In this document: positions 23,643 through 34,575 of the stretch, piece by piece | Numbering within the stretch: position 1 is the stretch's first letter | Layout: the number at the start of each line of letters is the position of its first letter | Assembly: GCA_900660155.1 (NCBI GenBank) | Contig: CABFPE010000315.1 | Span: forward strand, 473,141-537,140 | Reading direction: 5' to 3' | Source of the DNA: Hofstenia miamia | Lineage: Eukaryota > Xenacoelomorpha > Acoela > Hofsteniidae | Length of the DNA: 64,000 bases | Position numbers and translations under genes: made by a program | Notes under the pieces: generated by a model | What the model was told of the DNA's origin: nothing | The model's database searches: none | What the model saw: the letters and a program-made list of their open reading frames with translations, nothing else

Positions 23643-24598
23643 CTAAATGAAATTAACAAAAGTTATTAGGATTTCATTAATTTCTTTTGATGATTGAACT
23701 GCAAAGCTGTTTAACAATCTGTTTGTTCTAGCACGCATTGAGTAATTGCGAATATTTCGAAAATTATAGTGTTTTCGTTTTATTTTGGGAATAAAGTAAT
23801 GAAGTGGATGTTCGTCCCTTTGAAGGTTTTCCCATATTGATTTACAATGAATTTCTCTACGTTTGTTAAGAGTTAAGCATTGTAGACCAATGTACGCTTC
23901 CATGTAATTTAATGACGATCTTATGATTTTAAATGTGCTTCTCTGAATGTGTTCAATTATAGCACTTTCCTTATGTGTTAAGGCATCATTCCAAACAGGA
24001 GAGCAATATTTCAATATTGGTCGAATCATTGTCTTATATATCAAAACAAATTCTGAAGTTGATGCACCTGATCTTTTTAGAAGTGTAATACAATGAAGTC
24101 TTTTTGCTGCTTTTTTAACAATGTAATTGGTATCTTCTGTCCATTTTAGATTATTTTGTAAAACAACATCAAGAAACTTGCATGAGCTTACTCGTTTAAT
24201 TTGAATATTTTCTATATAAATTTCAGTTGGTAATATAAACGACTTTAATGGACAAATAGTTAATTCTTTTATTTTGTTAAAATCTATTTTCATAAGAGAA
24301 TCTTTACTCCAATTTTTAAAGGAAGATACAAGTGACACTGATTCTATTCTATTTAGATGAAATTTCACGATGACATACTCCCATGCTGTTGTATCATCAA
24401 CGAACTGCGACTCGGTCATCCCAATTAATTAGAAGTTTATTTATAAATACAATAAATAACCAAGGCCCCATTTTTGTTCCTTGAGGAATTCCTGCACATA
24501 AATTCTTCCACAATGACGTCGTGCCACAGGTAATTTCACGCGTTGACATTTTTTGTTAGAAATGATATTATCCATTGGATAGTAATGGTGGTGTTAAT

Positions 24599-24603
<5 letters not shown>
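23643..24603 (-). mobile_element. Jockey/CR1-like LINE reverse transcriptase fragment
   Basis: Minus-strand reverse transcriptase. Around 24520-24440 it reads GIPQGTKMGPWLFIVFINKL (RT motif 4-5). After a small frame break a 258-codon frame (24419-23643) follows with FVDDTTAWEY (the catalytic Y/F-x-DD), KFLDVVLQNNLKW (thumb), YKTMIRPILKYCSPVWN, and LQRDEHPLHYFIP near the C-terminus. The upstream end is cut at the (TA)n tract at 24603, so the fingers domain and endonuclease are missing. The rest is fairly well preserved. Confidence 0.85.

Positions 24604-24633
<30 letters not shown>
24603..24633. repeat. (TA)n microsatellite
   Basis: Marks the truncated 5' edge of the LINE on its left. A short cgatacg-rich repeat follows on the right. 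Confidence 0.95.
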
Positions 24634-24634
<1 letters not shown>

Positions 24635-24913
24635 GATACGGTACGATAGAATACGATACGACATTTGGAACAAGCACTGAGACATTAAATTTGCTTAGTT
24701 CATGGATTGGTGAATCCTATATATTAGTGACCTTAATTCATTAATTTGCTATCAACTGCGAGTTCCTACAAAATGTAATAACTTTAAGACATTCAGGAAT
24801 ATTTTCATAATAGATAGAATGAAAAAGTGTGCGTTACTGTGTGATCTCTACTTCAGCCAAAACTACGGTTGCATATTTATTAAGAAACAGATTTATTTAA
24901 TAGAATATTAGTT

Positions 24914-25210
24914 TTATCCAAATAGTCTATTAAGGAAATGTATGAACTTCTTTTTCTTTCGACGTTTGCGATAGGACGGTTTGTACTCTTTTTTTTCAAC
25001 CGAATATTCTTCAACTGTGCCTTGTTGTTTTTTATGTTTATTAGTACTTGCTTGAATGTTTCCTTGCTGATTTTGAGCATATTGAGTGTTGGAAACTTGA
25101 TGTGTTCCATAGCAGATGCGTGGAGATGACAAACAGATTATAACAGCTATGCAATAATAAGATTTCAATTCAGCAGACCACATCGAATACAATTTCCCGC
25201 ATGCATTCAC
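24914..25210 (-). CDS. Small secreted cationic peptide precursor A (uncharacterised)
   Basis: 98 codons from ATG 25210; a second ATG (MWSAELK) nine codons in would give a cleaner signal peptide with core CIAVIICLSS and likely cleavage near RICYG. The mature part begins THQVSNTQYAQNQQGNIQ (Gln/Asn-rich), then turns charged (VEEYSVEKKEYKPSYRKRR) and ends KKKKFIHFLNRLFG. The final 10-mer has hydrophobic residues at helix spacing and ends in Gly, which could serve as an amide donor. AATAAA lies just after the stop. It shares architecture and the F-x-x-F-[LI]-x-x-L-[FL]-G end with precursor B at 30302-30598. Such layouts are seen in antimicrobial or venom peptide precursors; function here is inference. 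I recognise no named family. Confidence 0.6.
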   Translation of the reverse strand: MNACGKLYSMWSAELKSYYCIAVIICLSSPRICYGTHQVSNTQYAQNQQGNIQASTNKHKKQQGTVEEYSVEKKEYKPSYRKRRKKKKFIHFLNRLFG

Positions 25211-25703
25211 TTAATACACGTCTTCTGATTTAGGCATCTGAATAGTCTGAAAGAATTTGACTATCTATAATGTAATTAATGTTATGTATTTTGTTTAAGG
25301 ATTTCAATTGAATAATTCACCAAATCTGGTGTAATGCCTAAATAAGTTTATACAATGTTGTGAATGTGGAACACCAAATTTGATAGTTGCCATCAGATAC
25401 TTTGATAAACAACCAGATCGGCGAGGTTTCTAAAACAATTCAAACCATTATTTACAATTATATACACCAATATACATCTTTTATGTCCAAGAACTAGTTT
25501 TTTACTTCAATAGTTTTATTCTCTCACGCCATTCCACAAATGACATGCATAAACTTGCAATCTGTAGACAAACTACTAAATCTCTTTTCACGGAGTTATC
25601 AACTAAAAAGCGAACGCATATTCTTCTGCATTCTATAAAATATTATATAAATTTATAGCTATCAATTTTTTATGGCTAATGTAGAAAGAGTTATGATTAG
25701 TTA

Positions 25704-25741
<38 letters not shown>

Positions 25742-28700
25742 TAATTAAATCTGATTACTTAAGTTTCTCATATGGTGAACATCTTAATGCTAAAAAGTTT
25801 ATGAAGAAATCAAAGATGGTATCATTCATGACAAAGTTATTAAAGATATAATACTAATGCTAGAAACAAACAAAGGGAACATACATTGCTCACTAATTTT
25901 ATCAATTTTCACTAAGCGAATTTTCCATATTAAGGAATTATTCAAAATATGAAAAAATTTCAGGTACTAAATTTAATTTGAACTCAGAAAAACATAGATT
26001 AAGTAGAATTATTAATCAGAATATTGGCCCNCGGTAGAAGCCTCTGAAACCTTTTGAAAATATTGAAAAATAGACTGTAAAAATGCATGTCACGACCTGT
26101 TTTAGTTATTTTTAATATTTTGAGGAAAATTTTTTGATTTAACCTATCAAAATCAATTTTGAAAATCATGTCACCTTTGCATACGCCCCTGCAGCAACGC
26201 TTCTTGAAAATTTGAGCCAGTTTGATTCACTCGTGCAAACTTCCGATTGATCAAAAGTAGCATTTACGTTTTTAATTCTGAAGTTTTGTGTTCTGCTTTC
26301 ATTGCTTCTCTTGTCAACTATCATTTTTATAATCATTCAATCACTATCCATAACCTCATCATATTTTTTCATGTTGTGCTGAAGACTTACGATTGCTCTA
26401 TGAGAAAATCTGCAGGTAAACTTTAACGACAAAATTTGCAATATAGTAATCAATTTTATGAAAATGTTATATTAATCATAATTTCCATTATTACTTCGAT
26501 TGCATTGTTAAAAAGACATATTATCTGTTAACATTTTTATCTTTTTTTCCGACACATGCAAATGATGAAAGAAATTGGTATATTGCGCCAGTAAACCTAT
26601 AAGAATCTGAAATATTTGCGTATGGGTTATATTTCAGAAAGCCAATTAAATTGTGGAACCAAATATCGGGAATGGCTAAAAATATGTTGATTAAGTATAT
26701 TAATGATGAATTTAGACAAAGGTTTCAATCTCCTGTTAGTAGAACATAATTCATCCACTATCAAAAACCAAAAGTATTACAAGGTAGCGTTCAGAAAGCC
26801 ATTATCCTCAAATGCATGTATAAAAAGTCCTTCATGCCATCTGATATTGAATTCACCGACAATGGAATCTCCCTCCCCGCAATTAATATAGTATACTCTT
26901 AAAATTCATTCCTCTTTTACATAACCGTGTTATGTGTACACGAAATAAAGCGAATATACATACGGACATATATACATATATTAATAAGGTAATATATAAT
27001 AAATATACATTCAAACAATGTGTTTCACAACTTAGCATTGCTTTGTCATATTTAAAATTGAAAACTGTAGTACAAGACAAACTGTATACAAGACAATCTT
27101 ATTTTAAAATATGCAAAGTTCATTCTTTATTTGATTGTTCATTAGCGTTTGATTTTGATTTATGTAGATGTTCTGTAATAGTAATGGATTGTACTATATT
27201 TGAATATTGAAAATGGAATATTTACGTAAAAAATTTTTTTTTGCTTTCATATAAGTATCGATAGATTTCTGTTTGCTTGTGTCTTTTAATGTTTTAGTTA
27301 ATGCGTTTTTCAAAATGTCTTGAAGTTTAGCTTGGGTATGAAACATTAAATTTATCACTATTTGTATACTGCGGATGACTTCACAGATGTTCGTCTTCAT
27401 GAAATATTTGGTATTTTTACTTGTAAAATCTATTCGTATGTTACCGCATGTATTAGGTTTGATTTTTTCATATGATATTCCATTTATTTAGATGTTTCAC
27501 AAATATATGGTAATTTCCAATGTATAAATTTTTTCTTTTACACTGCTTCAATTTTGCTCACTTTCGTATTTTATTGAATTTCCTCAGGGAGATTGTTTAA
27601 TTTTTCATGCCTACTTTTAAAAATGAGTTTTCTTATGATGTACATTTACATTTATGCTTGTACTAGTGATGTGTTAAGCCATGGAATTCTGCGATATACT
27701 TATACCACAGAAATCCAATGCTAAGAATATCTTACTCTCACGTTTAAATGCCCACACATTAAGTGAACTCATGGTAGGAGGCCGTCTTTAATTATAAAAA
27801 AATTATTTTTGTTGGAAATATTTCTGTGGGTAACACTAGTACATGTATGTATTATGGAACACTTCCTATTGGTTTTATTCTTGTGCTTAGCATGTTGTCA
27901 TAGGCAAATGGGTGTTTTAGGCTTGGCTACAGCTAAATTTATGATAGTACTGCCTTCATCGATAAACATATTTTTGATCGATAGAATGAAAAGCCTAGAG
28001 AGGTAAACGGTTTAGATTGTTAATGTTTTGAACAATACTCACGAATCTGAAACTAAAATGGGTGCATGAGTGTTCTTATTGCTTACAAATTTTGCAATAA
28101 TGATGCAGATTAATTGTGAAAATTTATGAAATTATTGTTTAATATATTAGATATATGATAGGATAATTTGTAAAATTTACAGATTCTATGGAAAAATTTC
28201 AATTTCGAGTTTTGCCATTTTTTAAATATTGATAGATCTTACGATTCTCTATATTCTAAATAATTCTAGCTCGTTTATAACGAATTAAACTTTCTTCAGT
28301 TAAGTTATTCAACCGTTTGACTGCTACATTCGATTTTTGTCCGCTTGAAGAAAATATTGTTACATCGTGCGACATTAAACTTCTGTTCATTGGCTTCTTA
28401 CTGTAGATGTCGGATGTTTAAGATGATAATATTACAATAAATACATACATTGTTAACTCTCATAATATAATAGTGTCATATTATTTACAGAAGTTCAGAT
28501 CGATAAATATATGAGTGAATAAAAACAAATTCTGTCAAAATTTTCTTTGAAAAAAATTTAGTATTAAAAGGCGCGCTTTGCTTCGCCGTATAGAAACACT
28601 TCGAAACGACATAAAAATGCAAGGTGCATTTAGCGCAATATTTTTCATGCTATGTATTAAGATTGCACTCAGACATTTGTGCATTGTACCATGCTTTTCC

Positions 28701-30301
28701 GTAGCTAACATGGGAGAAGGTACCGTCAGATGTGCACATGAACAACTCAGAAAAAAACAATATCTTTTTAATCTTTAACAAAAATTTTTGAAGTAATTTT
28801 TTTAAACTATAGCTGTGATGTAAATGCCTATAAAATAGTATTGTATAGTATATTTAAAATAGCAGTGTTTTTCTTCATGCCTTTTTACTTCCTTAGAGTA
28901 TGGTTTATCCAGGATTTTTCTAGAATTTTACAACAAATTATCAGGTATCGGTATTTTTTACTATTTTTGAAATGACTTTTTCAAATATAAATTAAAATGA
29001 TTCGATTTTATAAATTTTTATATTTTTTCAGGAAACTGAACATAATCAAGGGGGGAAAAAGCATGGATGGGCTCCACTTGTTAAAAATTGATTGGAACGC
29101 AGCCCCTTTTCATGTGAGGATCAAAACCTAGTCTAAATTCAATTATTAAATTCATTTAAATGCCAATTAGCTTTTCTATATGGAGAAAAGCTTGGAGACA
29201 AAATTTACACTAAAATTTTAATTTTCCTTAACTTTAAACAGACTGATTTAGATTGAAAAGTATAAATCGTTTTCCAAATTTTCAAACGATTTTCTCAAAA
29301 TCAATTTGGAAATTTGTAAATTCTGAGAAATATTAACATAACCATTTGTAAACGTATTTGAAAATTTCATTAATTTTTACTATTTTTAATAGAAAATTTG
29401 AATTTTTTTAAATAATTGCAAATTCTCTCAATACTTAATGCGCAGGTGTCAGATAGTCTAAAGCGAATGCGATCAGCAAATACTTTAACCGTTTCTGTTT
29501 ATGTAGATGTGGAGAAGACGCTCTTCTATTTTGTAGTGCTTTTATATTTTGGATACATTTTATTATTTCGTTATAAGAGTTATAAGAAATTAATTTTTTG
29601 AAAAGCCATTAAAAAATGAACAAAAAATTATCGGGGTCGCTTAAAATTACTAATGAAACTAAGTGGAGGCATACGCTGTGTATAACATTAGGCTAGAATG
29701 TGAGCATTGGATTTGCAAATCTTAACATATGGATAACGTGTATGTAAATTATTAACATTAACTTTCACAGAATATCACATTAGAGCGGAATTTTTGCTTG
29801 TGCACTGAATTAAAAAATTCAAGCTTCTATTAGGTTATTTTCATATTAAATTTAATGTTATTTATAATTTCACCCAAATTTCCATGGTAGCCTCTGAAAT
29901 AAAACCCCTATTATAGAGAGTGGATCTGCTTCCACTTTGTTAGCATCTGAGTTAATTAAACATAAGAAGGTAAAATAAACAACCCCATAATGCGAATAAT
30001 AGTGTGCCAATTGCACCCTTGCAGCCTTACTTCCGGTGCATGCTTATTGTTTCAAATTTAATTAATGTTAGCATATTTTTTCTTCACTAGTAGGAAACGT
30101 TTTGATGTATTGAGTATTTTAATGAATCGTCGTTTTTCCAATGCTAGCAGAAACTTAAAAATAATTCACTAACTTTCTATCATCGAACGTTGCCAAAAAT
30201 ATCTAAAATACGCCTTTTGCATGTTTTCCACTAGAGCAGAACATTCAAAAATATATATTCATGTTCTACATACTAATTTATTTAAAATCAAGTATTTACA
30301 T
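25211..30301. other. Intergenic between the two peptide genes
   Basis: AT-rich. Holds a (TA)n tract at 25708-25739 and a single N at 26031. Minus strand 27660-27540 has a weak LINE C-terminus-like trace (KSRHEKLNNLPEEIQ). Plus strand 28578-28778 is an open frame with a hydrophobic start and the tail GEGTVRCAHEQLRKKQYLF, not recognised. Nothing else is supported. Confidence 0.4.
25708..25739. repeat. (TA)n microsatellite
   Basis: About 16 units. Confidence 0.95.
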
Positions 30302-30598
30302 CTAACCGAGGAGAGCTTTAATGAATTTTTTGAATCCTTTGGCAGCAGCTTTTTTCTTTTTAACTTTCTTCCCCTTAACGTTGCCTTTCCTTTGTGGAAA
30401 TTGCACATTTTCATACTGTTGTCCTTGATATTGTTGCTGGTAGTTGTATTGTCCGTTGTCGTAACCATATTGGCTATTGTCATAACTATACTGACCCGTA
30501 CCATCTGGCTGATATTGTTGCTGATATGATGCATCAGAAATAATGATGCTCAGAAAAATTATTTCAATTGATAAAAGCAATCCTAGTTGCGAGTACAT
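30302..30598 (-). CDS. Small secreted cationic peptide precursor B (uncharacterised)
   Basis: 98 codons, single frame, ATG at 30598. Signal peptide MYSQLGLLLSIEIIFLSIII with likely cleavage after SDAS. Next, about 45 residues are almost only Q, Y, N, G, D and S in loose repeats (QYGYDNGQYNYQQQYQGQQY). Then comes a basic tail KGNVKGKKVKKKKAAAKG ending FKKFIKALLG. The terminal Gly and amphipathic end parallel precursor A. AATAAA lies about 25 bp past the stop, and an A/T-rich TATA-like stretch lies about 20-35 bp before the ATG. Same strand as A, 5 kb away and the same length, suggesting tandem paralogues with a diverged middle. Antimicrobial, venom, mucus or silk-like roles are all possible; none is shown. 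Confidence 0.65.
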   Translation of the reverse strand: MYSQLGLLLSIEIIFLSIIISDASYQQQYQPDGTGQYSYDNSQYGYDNGQYNYQQQYQGQQYENVQFPQRKGNVKGKKVKKKKAAAKGFKKFIKALLG

Positions 30599-30971
30599 GT
30601 TTAAAATTCCCGCTAATAAATATATATTTATTTTCCAAGTATCGTCTGTATTGCAGTTGAAAAAATTAGATGAATTGTGTCTAAAAATGAAATTTTATTA
30701 GAAACCGTTATGAATATGTAAATGTATATTTAACACAAACAGGCAATAGGCAAATATTAAATTTTAAAGGGTACGCAATTAAGTAGGCCTAGAAACTTGG
30801 TATAGAACGAAATGACGAAACACTGTTCAGCATTGATAAAACAACTTGTCTTGTACGCATGGCCTTCGCAAACGAGTTGCCGATATTTAATGTTTTTCTT
30901 CAAATTTAATTTTCGGAAATTATCCTTTTTATGTACACATAGTGTTCGTTGCTTATTCAATATCTATACCC
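30599..30971. other. Upstream region of peptide gene B
   Basis: AT-rich. The likely promoter of precursor B is at its left edge, with TATA-like AAATATATATTTATT near 30620. No other feature is supported. Confidence 0.3.
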
Positions 30972-31984
30972 AGGGGCGGATCTAGTAATTTCTGATAGGG
31001 GGTACTGAACATCTTAAATTCAATTTTTGCATAATATTTTTCACTAAAGATAAGATATAATTTTGATTCTTAAAATATTTTTCAATTTTAAAGGTCTTTA
31101 TGATGCTCTAGTTTGGTCTTTCAACTATTGAGTTTGAGTTTCTTCGAATTCACTTAGAAATACGCTAGTTTGTCTGTGTCAAATTTTTTATTAATATATA
31201 GATACACCAATTTCTGGTCCCATACTAAAATTAAATGTGCTAATATTATGCATTTATTAATCAAACAGAATATTGAATGGAGATATTGCATACATATTCT
31301 AGTTTAGCAATTGTAAAATAAAATCGAATAATAAATCACAATGGTCCCAGTGTCAGTTGAGATTGAAAAGTTGGTCTAGGTCTCGTACTGATCCTGTCTC
31401 ATGTTGTATTTGTTATTCTTGACCACCAGCAGTCTCGTATCTCCGGCTTCGGAATCAGTAATGAGCCAATTTCTTTGGGACTCTATTAACTATGCCACCA
31501 TAATTGCTTTGTGAAATCTGGAGAGAAAAAGGCATTAACACATACACTAAGAATTTTACTGAATTTTGAATCTTAGGATTATTAGCAAATCAGTAATTTA
31601 AGAAATGAATGATCTTAGCTGATTATTAAAGTAGGAATAAAGTTGCATTATTACAGGCTTGAGACCGAAACATCTACCTTCTAAGACAAAACATTAAAAT
31701 GAGGGGGATAGTGAATCCCTAATAATACTAAAATTTTTTTATATGGGTAATTGTTTTGTACAACAATAACTGAACAATTAATGCAAAATAGTGTTCTAAA
31801 TTTCAGAAATTTTTAAGAATTTTGTAGAAAAACGCTAAAATTTAAACATTTATGAAAATCAATTATATTGTGAATACATTTTGAACATCATTTGCAATAT
31901 GTACTATCGTTAATATAATTAATGTTGCAGAAAAAATTAGCAAGTGGGGAGGGACTTCAGAAGTCCCATTTGATTAGATCCCCA
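30972..31984. repeat. Candidate non-autonomous DNA transposon
   Basis: Left end CAGGGGCGGATCTAG resembles terminal repeats common in animal hAT-like elements. The right end GATTAGATCCCCAG is a rough inverted match. About 1 kb, no coding sequence, and no target duplication found. Confidence 0.35.
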
Positions 31985-33169
31985 GTTTTCTGAATCTGAA
32001 ATTTATTCCTGTTGAGGTGTAGCAGGATTGAATCTTTGATGACTCTATAGGACATTTAGCAAATGCCTAGTGTGTACAGAACATCTTCAAGGTTTTGTCA
32101 CTAATGTATTTTTTAGTAAATTGACAAGTGCACAAATTGTGTTGACTTATTTAGGTGCTGATGGAAAGCAAAAACAGTGACTTGGCCAGCTACAAACATC
32201 TGAGGCCGGGGGGACTAAAATAGCTTATAGCTATATTTTTTTCTAGGATTCGGTTATATTTACAAAATGAGGATTTTATTAAATTTCCCATATGGTAGCT
32301 GCGACCTGTACTTTTTAAGTAGAGACCTACAGTATTTTTGAGAAAAGTAGGAAGACAAGCCCTCCCACCGTGGGCACATGCTTGAACAACAATATGACTA
32401 AATTAACATTTATGTATATTGTGGAAGAAGTTGACAACTTTTATAACTTATTGAATACCAAAGTTTAGTGGATGTTAAATGAAATGCATAAAATTGGATT
32501 GGTCAATATGTTTGATACATTCTTAAAATTGTTTAAGATATCCAAGACCTAAACCCAATGAGCATTCAAATAATTTGAAATAACAGCTGTCTAAATAAAT
32601 CACTGTTTTCGCCAAGAAACTAGACTTCGCGTAAGCTTCCTCACTCACCCAGTTTCTTCATATACAACTCGTGTCTCCTGCTTCATATTAGTATCATTTG
32701 ATTTTTTAAATAATTTTTTAAAGTGAGGTCCTGAAATAATCATTGAACCTCAATGTTGTGTTATAATATTTTGAAGTATCATCACAATGTTCTAGTTAAA
32801 TTTATTGTATTTCAGTATATGTTATATTATTGATCCTCTTGATACGAGCCTATATTCCTATAAACTGTAAACTTATATTCTGTATTGCAATAGGCACAGT
32901 GGTTTCCAATGCTGTTAAAAACGCATGACTAAAAAATGGTTGCTTAATAAATCATTTAGTCATTGTTCAATAACTAACATAGTTTGAGGATTTTCTTTCC
33001 CCATCAAACTCTGGATTGGAGCATGATTTTTAAACGGACTGTTGCACAAATATTCTTCATAGCCTACCAATTTGGAATTTTCGGAAAAGTGATGCCATTA
33101 TTTTCCTTGATGAAGTCATCCAAATTTAAAAATTTGGGATTTTCGAAGTAAATTACATACTGGTTTTAA
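31985..33169. other. AT-rich intergenic region
   Basis: No gene recognised. Short G/C-rich patches at 32199 and 32360 may be remnants of MITE ends. Confidence 0.4.
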
Positions 33170-33704
33170 CGATGAGAAATTTTGAAATTCTTAGAATGGG
33201 GGACTTTCACCCAAAATTAAAAACTGCTAAGATGCTACTATATAGATGAATAATCAATAAATAATTTCGTATAGTAGGCGACCAGGGTTTCAATATTATT
33301 TATCTTTGAGATATTCAATATTGAACTTTAATTTTTGCTGTGAAGTCAGAGGACCTAAATAAACTTTCCCACGAAATTGTGGACAACATACAGGGTTTTT
33401 TTATAAAAGTTGTTTATTATATGTTCACATTTAGTGAGTTTTTAAGGTCCTCCCAATTTGGTGAGTTTTAATCATACCATATTGCTTAAATAGGCATGGG
33501 AAATTTTCAATTTTGGTGATCTGAAGAGAAAAAATGTTAAGTTAAATGCTGAATAGTTTGAAAATATTTAATTTTTAAACCCTGGTCGCCTACTGTAGGG
33601 GCTTTTCTATTGATTATTCAGCAATATAGTAGCATTCTGACCGTTTTTAATTTTGGGTGAATGCCCCCCATTGATTCCTAAGATATCAAAATATTGTTTT
33701 TCTC
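33170..33704. repeat. Long inverted repeat (foldback/MITE-like)
   Basis: Arm 33170-33290 and arm 33574-33704 are inverted copies with good matches over about 120 bp. Examples are TAGTAGGCGACCAGGGTTT against AAACCCTGGTCGCCTACTG, plus GAATAATCAAT and TTCACCCAAAATTAAAAAC blocks. The spacer is about 280 bp. Looks like a MITE or foldback element; terminal boundaries are not settled. Confidence 0.6.
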
Positions 33705-34031
33705 CTTATTTTGCTTACTTTTTTCACTAGAAATAATATTAAGTTTAAGAAACAATATCATAAATAAAATGAGCAGATATTTAGAAAAAATTTTCTATGT
33801 GTAAGGAACCCTAATTAATCTCGCTAAGAAAGCTTCACTTATTTTTAAGTAATAAACATTATTTTAATGGGAGGAAAGGAAAAATTGACGTTAAGAATTT
33901 TTTTATTCCCATACAACGATAACGAAACTAAGAATTATTCTGATTCGGAAAAAGTAGTTAGCAATGTTTACAGAGACATCCAAATTGTTGTAAAATGTCC
34001 AGCTCTTGAAAACGCTTCACTCCAAGAATTG
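33705..34031. other. AT-rich intergenic stretch
   Basis: No gene or repeat recognised between the inverted repeat and the duplicated contig-edge sequence. Confidence 0.4.
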
Positions 34032-34258
34032 AAAAATTCGTAACAATTTGGTAACATAACATCAATTTAGGAAATATGTTACATTTTTATTTAAACTTCT
34101 TGAATCTATTACACACTGCCTGATTTTGTTGACTATTTTCCTTANAAAAATTCGTAACAATTTGGTAACATAACATCAATTTAGGAAATATGTTACATTT
34201 TTATTTACACTTCTTGAATCTATTACACACTGCCTGATTTTGTTGACTATTTTCCTTA
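34032..34258. repeat. 113 bp direct duplication around a single N
   Basis: 34032-34144 and 34146-34258 are almost identical, separated by one N at 34145. This pattern fits two overlapping contig ends that were joined without merging. Confidence 0.85.
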
Positions 34259-34376
34259 AAATGACCTCGCATAGGAAAATGGCAACAGTGACTTTTAATT
34301 GGAATTGAAATAGACATATGTAATGTATTTTGCATTCCGTGATTGATAAAAAAATTCAATTAGTATATTTTTAAAA

Positions 34377-34575
34377 TCAATAGTTTGTGAAAATTCCTCT
34401 TCGTTTATTGAAGCACTCTGAAAGAAATGCTACACCGCCTGGGCGTTTACCAAATGAAAACGGGCCATGTTGGTTAAAAGCACTTGTTGAAGATACCATT
34501 AATTCTTTTTTCGCATATGACTTCTTTAAGTTGCTCCTAAATATAGAACTACATTGTTTATTAATACACACATAA
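34377..34575. other. Stretch open on both strands, unassigned
   Basis: Both strands are open for about 190 bp. Plus reads RNATPPGRLPNENGPCWLK and on; minus reads SAFNQHGPFSFGKRPGGV and on. GC is higher than nearby. A short piece near 39205-39250 is similar (PNGPGWLK on plus). It could be an exon or part of a decayed repeat; no family was recognised. Confidence 0.25.

Noticed and set aside
22596-23659. Two open frames of about 345 codons on the minus strand
   Set aside because: They consist almost wholly of undetermined bases in the assembly gap plus TA repeat.
24880-25129. Other frames overlapping peptide gene A
   Set aside because: Lower-complexity shadows without signal peptide or paralogue.
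26932-27400. Open frames of 68-92 codons as genes
   Set aside because: AT-driven composition, no recognised motif, overlapping frames on both strands.
27540-27660. Weak LINE C-terminus-like trace (KSRHEKLNNLPEEIQ) on the minus strand
   Set aside because: Too short, with stops on both sides and no other LINE motif nearby; not strong enough for its own feature.
28578-28778. Open frame with hydrophobic N-terminus and basic tail as a third peptide gene
   Set aside because: Opposite strand, lacks the lysine cluster and F-x-x-F...G end, and the hydrophobic part is interrupted by charged residues.
30221-30534. Plus and minus frames overlapping peptide gene B
   Set aside because: Shadows of the minus frame 30302-30598, which alone has a signal peptide and family-like tail.
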